DNA of 64,000 nucleotides, from the NCBI RefSeq assembly GCF_028858725.1, contig NC_084759.1, positions 139,666,671 through 139,730,670 of the forward strand. Reading direction: 5' to 3'. Positions 23,724 through 34,895 of the stretch are shown here, piece by piece. This DNA comes from Colius striatus (Eukaryota; Chordata; Aves; Coliiformes; Coliidae). Both the position numbers and the translations under genes were made by a program. How positions within the stretch are numbered: the stretch's first letter is position 1; each line of letters opens with the position of its first letter. The notes under the pieces were generated by a model. The model was not told where the DNA came from. It searched no databases and was given only the letters and a program-made list of their open reading frames with translations.

Positions 23724-26700
23724 CTGCAATTAAATAAAAAGGGTATAATTTAACTTCACCTTAGACATAAAAAACAAAGCAATGCTGCAAGAAGACCAAT
23801 TCAGTTTGTTCTCCCATTTAACTTGATCCAGATATTTTATCCCATCTGTTCAGTCTGCACAGCTCTAGGCACGAGTCTGACACTGCATGATCATTTTCAG
23901 GCAAATGCATTCAAAGATCTTTTGAGATGAGTGAAAAATGCCAGAAGGTACTTTGGGAAAAATCACCTCTTCCATACTAAAGAATGCTACCATCTTGACC
24001 CTTTATTATTTAGCCAAGTTGAAGCTGACAGTTCAATGCATTAAATGGCTTGGATGGACCTACTTAGCATTGGGTGGAAATTGTCTGGATGGCCAGGCCA
24101 GGCCCAGAGAGTGGTGGTGAATGGATGGCAACCAGTCACCTGACGTGTTCTGGGCTCAGCATTGGGGCCTGTTTAATATCTTTATTGATGATCTGGATAA
24201 AGGGATTGAGTTCACCCCCACTAAGTTTCCAGACAACACCAAGCTGGCTGGGTACATAGATCTGCTGAAGGTGAGAAAGGTTCTTCAGAGGGACCTGGAC
24301 AGGCTGGATCAATGGGCTAAGGCCAATCATATGAGGTTCAATAAGGCCAACTACCAGGTCCTGAACACGGGCCACAACAACCTCAAGCAACTCTACAGGC
24401 TTACGGCAGAGTGGCGGGAAAGCTGCCTGGAGGAAAAGAAGCCGGAGGTGTTAATCAACAGCCGGCTGAATACAAACCAGCAGTGTGCCCAGGTGGCCAA
24501 GAAGGCCAATGGCATCCTGGCTTGTATCAGAATTAGTGTGGCCAGCAGGACTAAGTCACTGTCCCCCATACTTGGCACTAGTGAGGCCGCATCTCAAATA
24601 CTCTCACTACAAGACAAGCACGGAAGTGACCTGATCTAGGTGAACCTGCTTCTGCAGGGGTTTTGGACTAGACGATCTCTAAAAGGTCCCTTCCAACCCC
24701 TACCATTCTATGATCCTATGGAAGTGCTGGAGTGTGTCCAGAAACAAGGCAATAAAATTCATGAAGGGTCTAGGGAACAGGTCTTATGAGGAGCATCTAA
24801 GGAAATTTGGGTCGTTTGGTCTGGAGAAGCCTGAGAGGACACACAATCACTCTCTACAACTACTTCTCTCCAGTAAAGAATGATAGAACAAGAGGAAATG
24901 GTCTCAAGTTCCACCTGAGAACATTTAGATTGGAGACTAGGAAGAGCTTTTTCACTGAGAGGATGATTAAGCATTGGAACAGGCTGCTCAGGGAGGTGAT
25001 GGAGTCACCATCCCTACAGATATTTACAAGTCATGTAGATGAGGTGCTGAAGCATATAGCTTACTATCAGGCTTGGCAGTGTTAAGTTAGTGATTGGACT
25101 TGATAATGTTAAAGGTCTTTTCCAACCATAATGATTCTATGATTACCTATTTCCTCCTCTGCAGTTCCTGGAAGGGTAGTCCTTGCTTTTGCTGCTTCTG
25201 CATTTTCCTCTTCTGTACAGGAGGAAGAAAAAACTGTGAGTACCTTCAGTTCTCCCTCACAGCTTTATAAAAAACCCCCTTTTCTCAGTTAATTTAGCAT
25301 TGAGGAAAAACAGCCAACTAAGCAATTCCATTAATGAATACTTACCTGCAGTTTTCTAGGCATGGTTTCCCCCACACCAAATTTAGAGAACTAAAGTACA
25401 CATAAAATAAAACTATCGTCTACGCTTCTTTCTAGAGATTCATCTTTAAGACTTTTAAAAGAGGTATTACATATTTCTTCTCTAACACAAAAATACATCA
25501 GATTATTTGCTTAACTGTCCACAAAGTGTCTGTATTCAATTACCTTACAGTTTTGAACTTAACTGCTTAAATGACAACTACAAAAATAAATCCTTAAATC
25601 TAACAGATTTGAGTGGCTATAGAAACCCTTCAGAAACTGCCTGCAGAGTCAGTATCTGCAGGACCTGAACAACAGCCATGTGGGTACTGCACTCACATCT
25701 GAGTTTGCAAAGAGTTACTGTATGAAATTCAGATGACATTTACCACTTACGATAGATGTTACTTAAAAAGTACACACGAGCAGCTACATTTCCCCAGCCA
25801 TGAGCACATACTTACCAGGAACTACACACTTCCAAAGACCATAAGTTTTCCCTACTGTTGTCTGCCACAGCCGTAGTGTACCATCCTCAGAGCCACTCGC
25901 ATATAACTCCCCATCAGGGCTAAATCTCACACAGTGAATTGGACCAAAGTGTCCTTTGTAAGATTCTGTAAGAGAACATATCAAAACTATTCATTTCAAG
26001 TTCTAACCAACTGAAATTACTAAGTAGAAACTGAGCAGAAGAGAGGAAAACAAAACAAAACACTGGGGTGGGGGGGAAGCACTTCCTCAGTATTTAACTT
26101 GCCATGCAAAACAAAGCATCTATTAATTGATATCTCAGCAACCTCTAATGTAGGTAACATATTACTATTTTACCAACTGCAAGAAAACAGGTGCTTATTT
26201 ATTCTAGGCAAAACTACAAAGCAAGCCAGTTGCACAGAGTAACACATGCTCTGTTCCTTCAACCACTCCACACAAAGTGAGGATAGGCTCAAAGAACAAA
26301 TTTTAGAGATATACTTGTTTTTAAAATATACTTGGCCAATATTAACAAGAAAAAAACATACCACATTTTTCATAAAAGCAAGTAGCTGCAACTCATTAGA
26401 TATATCTAACTAATGCTATAGCATGACACTTAAAGCTTACTTTTGCAGCAGTTCCAGAATAACAACTGGTTTTTTAAATACGTGCAAAGAGATGTTTAAT
26501 GGAGGCTTTAATTAGTTCTAGAAGAATAACATTAGACATACTGAGATAGGAAAAATGCTTAACTGATAATACACCTTTTTATCCACTTGCAAAGCACACT
26601 ATGCAAAGACTTTATTTGAGTACAACAGTTTCATTTGTCATTACTTTATTAATCTAATACCCATTTCAGACCTCATTTTTATTATACAAAACAAACATAC

Positions 26701-29700
26701 CTAATTCTTCTCCTGTATTATAGTCATATTTATAGAGTTTAAAATCTTCACCACCTGCAACCAAACATTCTTTTGCGGGGTGAAGTGATGCAGAATTGAT
26801 TGTAGCAGGTGCTTCAAATGATTTAATCTGCTCTAGACTGGGAGAGAAAAGTTTGTTAATAAGGTTAATTAAAAAAAAAAAACAGATCCTAAGAGCAAAG
26901 AAACTGTGATACTATTACTTAAAACTGCTTTTTAGAAAAATAAAACACACCCACACACAGTTTCTGAAACAAGTGTTAATAGTCATAAATCACACTCATC
27001 AAGTTATAAACAAGTTCAAAATAAGCAAAACAAAAGCTCACACATTCAAAACTACTTTCTGGAATATGTCTGTGTAACTTGCTTTAAGACATTATAGACA
27101 ATATAAATAATTAGTTCTCCAAGAAACACTGAACTGAACCCCAGAAGAAACTTAATTAACCACAATTAAAATTAGTGTGAAATACAAAATTGGCACCAAA
27201 CCTTTATAGTCTAGCATCTAATAAACAGTTAAAAGTTCACTATTTTAAAAGAGGGTTGTTTCACACTCTGCTTCTGTTTCATCAGAGACAAAGTTGTCCA
27301 CTAATGCCACTTCTGACAGCTTGGTGATTTTGGCCCTGTACAATCAGTTTTTATCCACAGGTAAACCGCTTACTCGACCCCTGATGAATCTGTGTTTTGG
27401 ACTCACGTTTCTGCACTATGAAAAGCAATAGTTTTCCCATAGGTTATCACAAGTATCTGTCCTTCTGGAACATATTCCATGCTGCTCACTGACATTGCAA
27501 CATTTAGTGCCTTCACTTCCGTCATGGTACTCCGGTCCCAAAGGCTTAAGGGGGGCAAAAAGAAAATAAAAGAGACTCTCATTACTTCAACAAATCAAAC
27601 AATTCTCACTTCCCATGTACTGCAAGATTTGGACCAAAAAAAGCCAACTAATGAAGAACGTGATTTGATTCCACGGGTACTTCAGATTTTCAGTGGCATC
27701 TTCATCCTCACCTAGGCAAAGTTTTAAAGACCAGCTTACTTTAAAATACTTAATGTAACAACATTAAATGGTATCCATATGATTTAACTAAAAGATTCTC
27801 TTGGAGACTGAAAATCTTGTTTTAAGTTTCCTGAACAGAGCTTTCTAGAAGACCTGAAGACTCCATTCTGTCTTTTTACCTCAAAAGACAAAGACGAACT
27901 GATGCCAATCTCTGTTCTTTGTATGCTTAGGGGTGCGAAAGCTATCTAAATAGAAAAGAAATAAAATTGTTCTGCTATGACAAGTAAGAATCGTTCATCA
28001 GCTGACTGCTACATTTCTGTTTCTACAATTCAGAGAAAAATACACAAGACTAGCCTCTTGCCTATCTTGAACACCAGTTCAAAAGAACTGGAGCTAAAAA
28101 GACAACTACAGGGAAATTGCACCAGTGATTTCAACCTCTCATCCTTCCTTCCACAGAGCAGAAAAGACCATTCTATTTCTCTCTCCTTTGTGCCATAAAT
28201 GTAAGAATGGTGAGACAGTTTGGCATGAGATGATACTGATCCTATCAGACAGAAAGCTGAGGAAGCAGTTAGGCACATCTCCAATTTCTTCTGGACAGCA
28301 CAACTTGAGGAAGGACCTTCGTCAATTCAGCTCCCTAGCAGACACGTTTGTCTAGGTTTCAGCACATCCCCTAGCAATTGGGCATAAAGTAAACAAAGCA
28401 AAAAACCATGACTGGATGAGCCACCTTATAGAATTATTAAAGCTTACTCAGCCTATCAAACATGGCAGAGAAAACGGGCTCTGTCAACAGTGCAGTTTCC
28501 AGATGCTCTTCCCAGTCTGATCCCAGTGTTTGGTTAGTCCATGCCTTGTGCATCTTTCAAGGCTGGATTACAGAAGACAAGGTAGTAATACCTCAGCGCA
28601 TGTTTTCACAAGACCTCATCACAAATTTATCTTCTATAGAATTACAAAAGTCATAAACTTCTTATAATACCCCGTTCCCAAAGACTGCCTCCTCTTATCA
28701 AGGAGGACACGTTTATAGGGTAAAAAAATACAAAATTTATGTTTTTAACAGCAGAAGAGAACTGTATTAGACATGCATTTATAATAATCTAGGATCAAAT
28801 AACCTGTGTTACTTATATCCTTTACCATAAAATAAAAGGATCTTCTCACATGGATTAAGATAATAAATAAAAGTGAGCCTCTAAGAAAATGGAAATTTAC
28901 TTTTTCTTACCGGACAGTTTTATCATCAGCTGAAAGAATCTGTTTGTCATCACTGCTCCATAAAGCCTTTTTAATGCCAGAAGTATGTCCACTGACAACA
29001 TCAGGTTCTTAAAATAAAGCCAAAAATTTTTAATACATGTAAGAAAATGAAATAATGTCATGCAGCAGTTTGGAAGGTTTCTTCCATTTACTAGAAGCTG
29101 TACAATTACGTCCAGCACTTATGACTTTTATTTGTAGATCTTACTCCCAGGAGCAGGACAGATGTAAACCTGGTATCTGATTGCCTACATTCAAAAGCTT
29201 CACTAGTTTAACAACACAGGCTCGCTAGCTTTGTATCAATCATCAACAGCTCAATATTAACACAAATTGAAACACGCCTAAAACATGTGGAGTCTTTTTT
29301 TTTCTTTCATATGACTACATTTTAATTGACTAGACCTATCTCTAATGAGGCTGCATTAAGTTGAAACATACTGTGCTTGAAGTCCACTATAAACTCCGAT
29401 TCACTTATAAAAGCATAAACTTAAAATGCAGATTATCTTGCTACAGCAAAAGGTTATAAACATTTAATTTGCCAAACAATCCTCAACTTTGTCTTTCGTG
29501 TTTCATAAAAGAAAGTAGCTCTTAATTTCAGAACTTTAACTCAAAAAAAAAAAAAAAAAACCTTGAGTCAGTTTTAAAAGCAGACTCACCTGCATCTGGC
29601 TTGCTCAAATCATAGATACGTAACAGTTTATCTTGTCCACCTGTTAATAGATAATTGCTATCCTGAAACAGAAGTTATAAAGGGTCAACTCTACTTTGAA

Positions 29701-32121
29701 TCAAAATAATAGCCATCACCTATGAGCCTTAAAGTAACAGTTCTTTCTCTTATACAGCCTCTAACACACTTTTTACATTTAAATCTTAAAAACTAGAAGC
29801 AGTATGCTAGAGTACGAGCCTGTTAAGATACACAAAAAGTACAGAAAGTTTTTGCTAAAAGCAAAACATATTCAAGAGTTTACTTCATTGGTGAATAATG
29901 TATAAAGGTTTTTCATACCTGTGTAAAATCCACACTTTTGACAATGTGTTTGTGAGCCAGGGTGATTAATTCATCACCTGACACAGCATCCCACACTTTG
30001 CTGTAAGGTAAGAGAAAATATTTACATCTAACTAGCAGCAGCACAAATCAACCTGAGCAGTCAGATTAGTTTGTAAGCAATCTTTCCTGACACTCCCATA
30101 AAATTTTATCATAAATGCTACATTCTTACAAGTTACAACCCAGCTACTCAATTAGAACAGTTAATATGCTTTTACTAAAGGTTGGGGTTTTTTTTGCTAT
30201 CTCACCATTTTTCTTCATCCTGTTCTTCAGGATAATGCAGACTAATTAGCATTTTAAAGACAGAGTCAGTTCTTCTCTGCAACTTCATTAACAGAGATTG
30301 CCCTCTACTAATAGGATTCAACTTGCCAAATATTAATATATGCTGCAAACAGCACAAACAACAACAAAAAAGTAAGAAAAAAAAACCACTATAATTTTTG
30401 CGAGTTCTCTTGTCATAAAAACAGGCTAACTGGTAGAAGCAAAATAAAGATCACGTTTTCAACTCTGCTATAACTATAGTGCCAGAGATTAGAGCCACGT
30501 GAAAATGTTATTCTAGCAAATTCGTATGACAATTAAGTATCAAGAAGCAATCGCTGTTATCCATCACACCAGAATTAACTGTAGCTGCTTTCAAGAACCT
30601 AAAAGACTAGGTTTTAATTTGGAGAGCCGTAAACAAGCTAAGATTTACTAAAGAAAAACAAACAAATGGACCATTTACTACAGTAAATTTTGTGACACTA
30701 CAGTGTCACAAGAGTACTATAGACTAAAACCAACATACAGGCCGCAAAGACAGTTAAATCACTTACGCTGTAAAATCTGCTGCTGCAGTAGCTGCTTTAG
30801 TGGCATCAGTGTTCAACGTGGCACCCCAAACAGCACCTTTATGACCCAGAAATGTGCCGATCCAGTCTCCTGTGTCACCCTGCCGCAGCATAGGTTTACC
30901 ATCTTCACAAAAACAAATTCAATGTTTAGGTAACACAATAAAAAAAAAAAGAAAGCTGTTTAAAAGAAAGACTCTCGAGCACAAGTACGTGAAAATACCA
31001 CATACTTTATAAAGCTATTCTTTGTAAATTAGTTTAGCTGAAGAGCTTAGATATGTAGCTGTACTTGCTGCACACATCTAAAACTCTATAGACATTAAAA
31101 TACTACCCCAGTTGGGATAAAAGTTTTATTGAGGTTCTTAAGGTTGCAAAGATATAGAAAGCAACATTTTGTTTAGGTTTTATTTTTATTCAAGTTTTCT
31201 TGGGCAAGACAAGTTTGGGTTTTCACTTTGAAGCAGTATGTTCAGACTAACAGTACTCAGAAATAAGTCTTGTGTTTGTAACCAGGTACTGTCCAGAGAT
31301 GTTGTAAAAATTAAACCGAAAGCCTCTCCTGCTCTACAATTTTTTTCTGTGAGACTACCAAAAAGTTGTTCATACAAGAAGATGGACAGCTAAATTGGTG
31401 TCACTCCAAGGAAAAAACATAACCTTCTTTTCAACTTCTTTAAACTTTTAAACATATACACAAGATTAACATATACATAACTGAAGGGGAAATGCTATTC
31501 ACGTAATAAGAGAGCTCTCACGGGAAAGGAGGGGGACATCATCATTCTATATCTGGCAAAGCAGATGCCCTGGTGAACTTTGAAATTCACAGCCTGTGTG
31601 CGCAGACGGTAGAAATGGGCAGCTTTATAAAGAAATCCCTTCAAGATTTCCCACTCCCACCCCTACTCCCCTAGGCTAAACCCGTAACTGAGCACCACGA
31701 AAATCGTCGATCTGTTCCCTTTTCCATTCGGCAACACCGTCAGCCGGTATTAACTCCCACGTACTGGCGTTTCGCTGGACGGACAGGACTGCCCGGCGCA
31801 GCGGCCTCGGCCAGCGCCAGCCGCTCGGTTCTCTCCCGCGCTCCCTCCCGCCCCACAAACACTCCTTCGGGAAGCTGACGCGCGGCCTTACGAGCAACGC
31901 GGAGGAGGCGCGGCCCACCCGCCCGGGGCCGAAAGCATCCCTGCCGGGCAGGCTAAAACAAAGGGGCCGGCGACACGGGCGCCCACAACCCGCCCCCGTC
32001 CCCGCTCACCCTTGCAGGCGCTGATGAGAAAGTATCCGTAGGGGGTAACGCCGCTAAAGGCCAGGTCCACCACGGGCCGCGTGTGCCCGGAGCACGTCAG
32101 CGGGGTCTGCCTCATGGCCAT
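23662..32121 (-). CDS. STRAP: STRAP, serine/threonine kinase receptor-associated protein (complete, 10 coding exons)
   Basis: STRAP (also called UNRIP) is a WD40 scaffold. From family knowledge, it binds TGF-beta receptors and SMAD7 to damp TGF-beta signalling, belongs to the SMN complex in the cytoplasm, and partners UNR/CSDE1 in translation. Coding exons, high to low: 32121-32010, 30902-30767, 30000-29919, 29662-29590, 29007-28911, 27544-27407, 26837-26701, 25965-25816, 25212-25147, 23723-23662. Every border has AG/GT and phases agree; lengths sum to 1053 nt, giving 350 residues plus TGA, exactly the human length. The protein begins [10 protein letters not shown], carries WD repeats through residue ~300 (for example [15 protein letters not shown] and GTLRLW) and ends in an acidic tail with ELASENSDS. 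The start is the first ATG in the frame, inside a CpG island. An old CR1 fills most of the last intron. DERA follows downstream on the same strand. Confidence 0.98.
24010..25144 (+). mobile_element. Old CR1 LINE in STRAP intron 9, interrupted by a younger CR1
   Basis: RT-region text ([18 protein letters not shown], a decayed F-A-D-D box), then the thumb region and 3' UTR, ending in ATGATTCTATGATT at 25144. It is broken at 24622-24726 by a 91-base younger CR1 tip. Its 3' end touches the splice donor of STRAP exon 9 (exon border at 25147). It lies antisense to STRAP. Confidence 0.93.
24629..24719 (+). mobile_element. Young CR1 3' tip nested in the older CR1
   Basis: The 91 bases match the younger CR1 3' UTR (CCTGATCTAGGTGAACCTGC, CCAACCCCTACCATTCTATG). 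GGAAGTG flanks it on both sides (24622-24628 and 24720-24726), a target site duplication. The host CR1 continues on the right with CTGGAGTGTGTCCAG. Confidence 0.9.
25147..25212 (-). CDS. STRAP: STRAP coding exon 9 (residues 309-330)
   Basis: Encodes the low-complexity linker [15 protein letters not shown] and then TAEEEI, where the family is variable. The donor reads GTAATC. From its third intron base it merges into the reverse complement of a CR1 3' tail that ends on the plus strand at about 25144. Confidence 0.95.
   Translation of the reverse strand, partial: KRKMQKQQKQGLPFQELQRRK
25816..25965 (-). CDS. STRAP: STRAP coding exon 8 (residues 259-308)
   Basis: Reads [34 protein letters not shown] and [12 protein letters not shown]. 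This is the best conserved WD blade, with a canonical GH...W repeat. The acceptor is CTTACAG and the donor GTAAGT. Confidence 0.98.
26701..26837 (-). CDS. STRAP: STRAP coding exon 7 (residues 213-258)
   Basis: Reads [17 protein letters not shown] and [20 protein letters not shown] blade six. The acceptor is TCTCCCAG and the donor GTATGT. Confidence 0.97.
27407..27544 (-). CDS. STRAP: STRAP coding exon 6 (residues 167-212)
   Basis: Reads [28 protein letters not shown] and [14 protein letters not shown] blade five. The acceptor CCTTAAG sits behind a C-rich stretch, and the donor is GTGAGT after phase 2. Confidence 0.97.
28911..29007 (-). CDS. STRAP: STRAP coding exon 5 (residues 135-166)
   Basis: Reads [17 protein letters not shown] and [11 protein letters not shown] blade four. 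The acceptor TTTTAAG lacks a long pyrimidine run but keeps phase with exon 4. The donor is GTAAGA. Confidence 0.97.
29590..29662 (-). CDS. STRAP: STRAP coding exon 4 (residues 111-134)
   Basis: Reads [18 protein letters not shown] and then SKPDA, the end of WD blade three. The acceptor is TTTCAG and the donor GTGAGT; it ends in phase 1. Confidence 0.97.
29919..30000 (-). CDS. STRAP: STRAP coding exon 3 (residues 83-110)
   Basis: Reads [19 protein letters not shown] and IVKSVDFTQ: the end of blade two and the start of blade three. It begins after TTACAG and ends on a whole codon before GTATGA. Confidence 0.97.
30767..30902 (-). CDS. STRAP: STRAP coding exon 2 (residues 38-82)
   Basis: Reads [18 protein letters not shown] and then the second WD blade ([20 protein letters not shown]). 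The acceptor is TTGTGAAG and the donor GTAAGT; the exon ends in phase 2. Confidence 0.97.
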
Positions 32122-32520
32122 GGCGGCGGTCCCGGGGATGGCGAAGTGAAGGAGGAGGAGGAGCTGAGAGCGCGAAGGGGCGCAGGCAGCGGCGGGGCGC
32201 ACACGCACGGGGCCTGCGGAGGGACACGAGTCTCCTCCAGTCGGGCAGGAAGCGACGAGCGCGGCGGCAGCGGTATAGGAGGAAATGACGGCTCGGGGAC
32301 GCTGCGGGAGCGGAAGCTGCGTCTGCCGCTGGGTGCGCGGCTGGCAAAGCCGCTAGGCGCAGGCGCATGGCAGCGGGCGCTCTTCGCTCCGTCCACCGCT
32401 GCTCTGGGAGAGCTGCGCGGAGCCGAGGGCGAGCGTGGGGTACTGGCAGCCGCGCCCCGACAGTCGTCCTCAGTCAGCCGTCGTGGTGTCACCGTGGGAA
32501 TAAAGTCCTTAACATCCATG
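31690..32520. promoter_or_regulatory. CpG island covering STRAP exon 1; probable divergent STRAP/EPS8 promoter
   Basis: GC-rich, CpG-dense block with STRAP exon 1 inside it on the minus strand. In the human locus EPS8 starts within a short distance of STRAP in the opposite direction, so by synteny EPS8 non-coding exon 1 should lie on the plus strand around 32.2-32.5 kb. I cannot define that exon or its donor by eye; only the island and STRAP exon 1 are seen directly. Confidence 0.75.
32010..32121 (-). CDS. STRAP: STRAP coding exon 1 (residues 1-37)
   Basis: Encodes the N-terminus and most of the first WD blade ([20 protein letters not shown]). The exon ends in phase 1 before a GTGAGC donor. 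Its GC content is far higher than that of the other exons because it lies in the CpG island. Confidence 0.97.
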
Positions 32521-32559
32521 TAGCGTTAAGAACCAGGCGTTCTTTTATTGCAAGGTGCA

Positions 32560-33521
32560 CGGGGGAATCGCTTCTCCTAAGGTGCATAGCCGAAAAAGAA
32601 AAGAACACTCCTTATCTACATCACAGAGAAATGAAGCAACTGTCTCATTTTGGGCACCCTGGCCTTGCTGAAACTTGTGAAGTTGTTTATGTGCTCGATG
32701 CCATGATTTTTAGCTAAAACATGGCTGCCTGTTGTCATAAGGCCCCCTTCCTCTGCTGCTTCTCAGGTTTATTTCAAAGGACTCTGGCTCACTGGTCTCT
32801 GGGATCTGGTGCTTTTAAACACTTTAAACCATTTGCTTGCAATTTCCTCATCATTCAACACAAACTGCAAACTACGCTTGTATAAAATAACAAGCGAGGA
32901 TGGGGATTTGGGGTCTATAAATGAGAAATCTTTGAACTCTGGTATCAATGGCTTCTGACACCACAGCAAGTGGGAGAACCACACTCCCTGTTCCCACATC
33001 TCAGTTCCTGAAGATTCTTTTACTAACCCTGGTGTGAGATCCAAGGCTCCTCAATGCAGCTTTATTTTGATTCTGACCTCTTCTACAGCAGTGCCCAGCA
33101 TAACCCAGCCTTGTACTTGCTGTTCGATAGTTGGGGTTTCACTTAAATCCAGTGCTGCCATGACCTTGCCCATCTCATCATACCCAGCCCCTTCCTCATT
33201 AGTTCTGCATGCCCCTGTGGTGCTCCTCTACCAGCTTTAGGCTCCTAAACCAGCAGCAAAGTAATCCTGCCAAAAGGAAGCACAGTTTGGGGTTTTTTTT
33301 CTATAGTTTGACCTGCTCTCATGGCCCACTGCAGGGTCCGATAAGCCTTTCGGGGCAGAGAGGCAGTGGGAAGACAGACTGAAGGGGATAGTGGGATCTG
33401 GGGATATATGGCAGCACCCACTTGGATTTGCATAAAAGATGAGGGAGCCAAGCTGATGGTAGTGTCTAGACTTGCCCTCAGCAGGGCAATCTAAAGATAG
33501 TGTTTGAAGATATGTCAACAA
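32560..33521 (-). pseudogene. Degenerate coding-like tract, possible retroelement relic
   Basis: Minus strand frames read like protein in patches: YRTLQWAMRAGQTIEKK (33.3 kb), MGKVMAALDLSETPTIEQQ (33.15 kb) and PSSLVILYKRSLQFVLND (32.9 kb). The patches follow each other in order but in different frames with stops between. Downstream, near 32.7 kb, is a short Cys/Asn/Gln/Pro-rich patch that loosely recalls a decayed zinc knuckle. This would fit an old gag-like relic, but I do not recognise the family and the assignment is weak. Confidence 0.3.
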
Positions 33522-34655
33522 CCCTACATAAAATTAAGGAAATGGTGTTTGTCTTAACAGGCTAAAAAATCAGAATGATTAATGGTTACTCAGCTCATTT
33601 TTCAGCTCTTAGAACTAGAAAAGCATTTAAATCATTAACAGATAATGAAGTTTAAGATAACTTCTGTGCTTCCACAGCTTTTCTTTCAAAGATAGGCACA
33701 ATGTTTCAGTTTCTGACCTTCAGACATTTCATTTACCACCCCAGAGCTCTCAAAAGTAACTCCTAATGATTTTGTAATTTCGTGACTTCTTTTCAGTTAC
33801 TTCTTTCAATAACTGGCATTTCCAGTTTTTCTACACACAGATACAGACTACCACTTAGACCTTTGCAGTGGTTTTTTTATATTTTCTGCATTTTTTCCTA
33901 AAAGTGATACCACTCTCTCACTGTGCTTTTACATAGGCCTGTAGATTAATCTATCAAATGTCAAATTATAATAATGGGAAGTTAAAATTAATTTCTATGA
34001 AAGTTTTTAAATTAACATTAAAATTCACATTTAAATAGAATTCCCAAAATGTGGGTTTTTCTTGATAAAGCTGTTTGTGACTGAGGAATTTTCTGTATTT
34101 TATCTCATCCTTAGGAATACTTTGAGACCTTAATGTATAACATATTTTTATTCAATCGAGTGGCTAAAACTTCAGAGTGCAAAAGTAAAATGCAGTTTAT
34201 ATTATAGCATTGTTTCAAAAATGTCATAGTATAATAGTCTTAATGTTCTAAGCTTTACATATATGTTATTTGTCCTATTCATTGTAATTTTTTTTGTATT
34301 TTTTTCTTTTTTCCTAGCTGTGTATTTGTTTTGACTCTCAATAGAGCCTTTGCACACCAAAAAGTACATTCATAGAAACAGCCAGAGACTACGTGGGGGA
34401 AACAGATGGAGATCCTATATCTAAGCTTTTCTTTAAAAGGGGACTAAAAAGATGTATTACTGTTACATTTATATTTTTCAAAACCTAATCCAAACATAGG
34501 ATTGTGTCTCCTAGTTAGAAATGCTGCTTGAGCTTATATTTTAAAAAACTGTTCTGGTAACTGATGTTATTAACTTTTTGAGTGGAGGAAAAAACCCTAA
34601 GGGTCAGTAAAGATAAAATTTAGTATTAAATTTAATGTACAGAAGATTCGGTATT

Positions 34656-34895
34656 GAGGGAAGGGAAAGGGAAAGGGAAAGGGAAAGGGAAAGGGAAAGG
34701 GAAAGGGAAAGGGAAAGGGAAAGGGAAAGGGAAAGGGAAAGGGAAAGGGAAAGGGAAAGGGAGGGCAGGGGAAGGGAAGGGAAGGGAAGGGAAGGGAAGG
34801 GAAGGGAAGGGAAGGGAAGGGAAGGGAAGGGAAGGGAAGGGAAGGGAAGGGAAGGGAAGGGAAGGGAAGGGAAGGGAAGGGAAGGGAAGGGAGAT
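34656..34895 (+). repeat. Purine-only satellite: (GGGAAA)n then (GGGAA)n
   Basis: About 16-17 GGGAAA hexamers (to ~34762), a short GAGGGCAGGG junction, then about 25 GGGAA pentamers to ~34893. The plus strand is all purine for about 240 bases except one C near 34766. Long open frames over it are repeat artefacts. Confidence 0.98.

Larger units (their letters stand above)
25213..31999 (-). other. STRAP: STRAP introns 1-8
   Basis: Short AT-rich introns between the listed STRAP exons; the largest is intron 1 (30903-32009). No CR1 copy was noticed in these eight introns, in contrast to intron 9. Only short A- and T-runs stand out (for example 29543-29562). Confidence 0.7.

Noticed and set aside
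32122..32208. Open frame of 29 codons in phase upstream of the STRAP ATG, leucine-rich like a signal peptide
   Set aside because: It begins with GTG, not ATG; no in-frame ATG was found there, and STRAP homologues start MAMRQTP. It is GC-rich 5' UTR.
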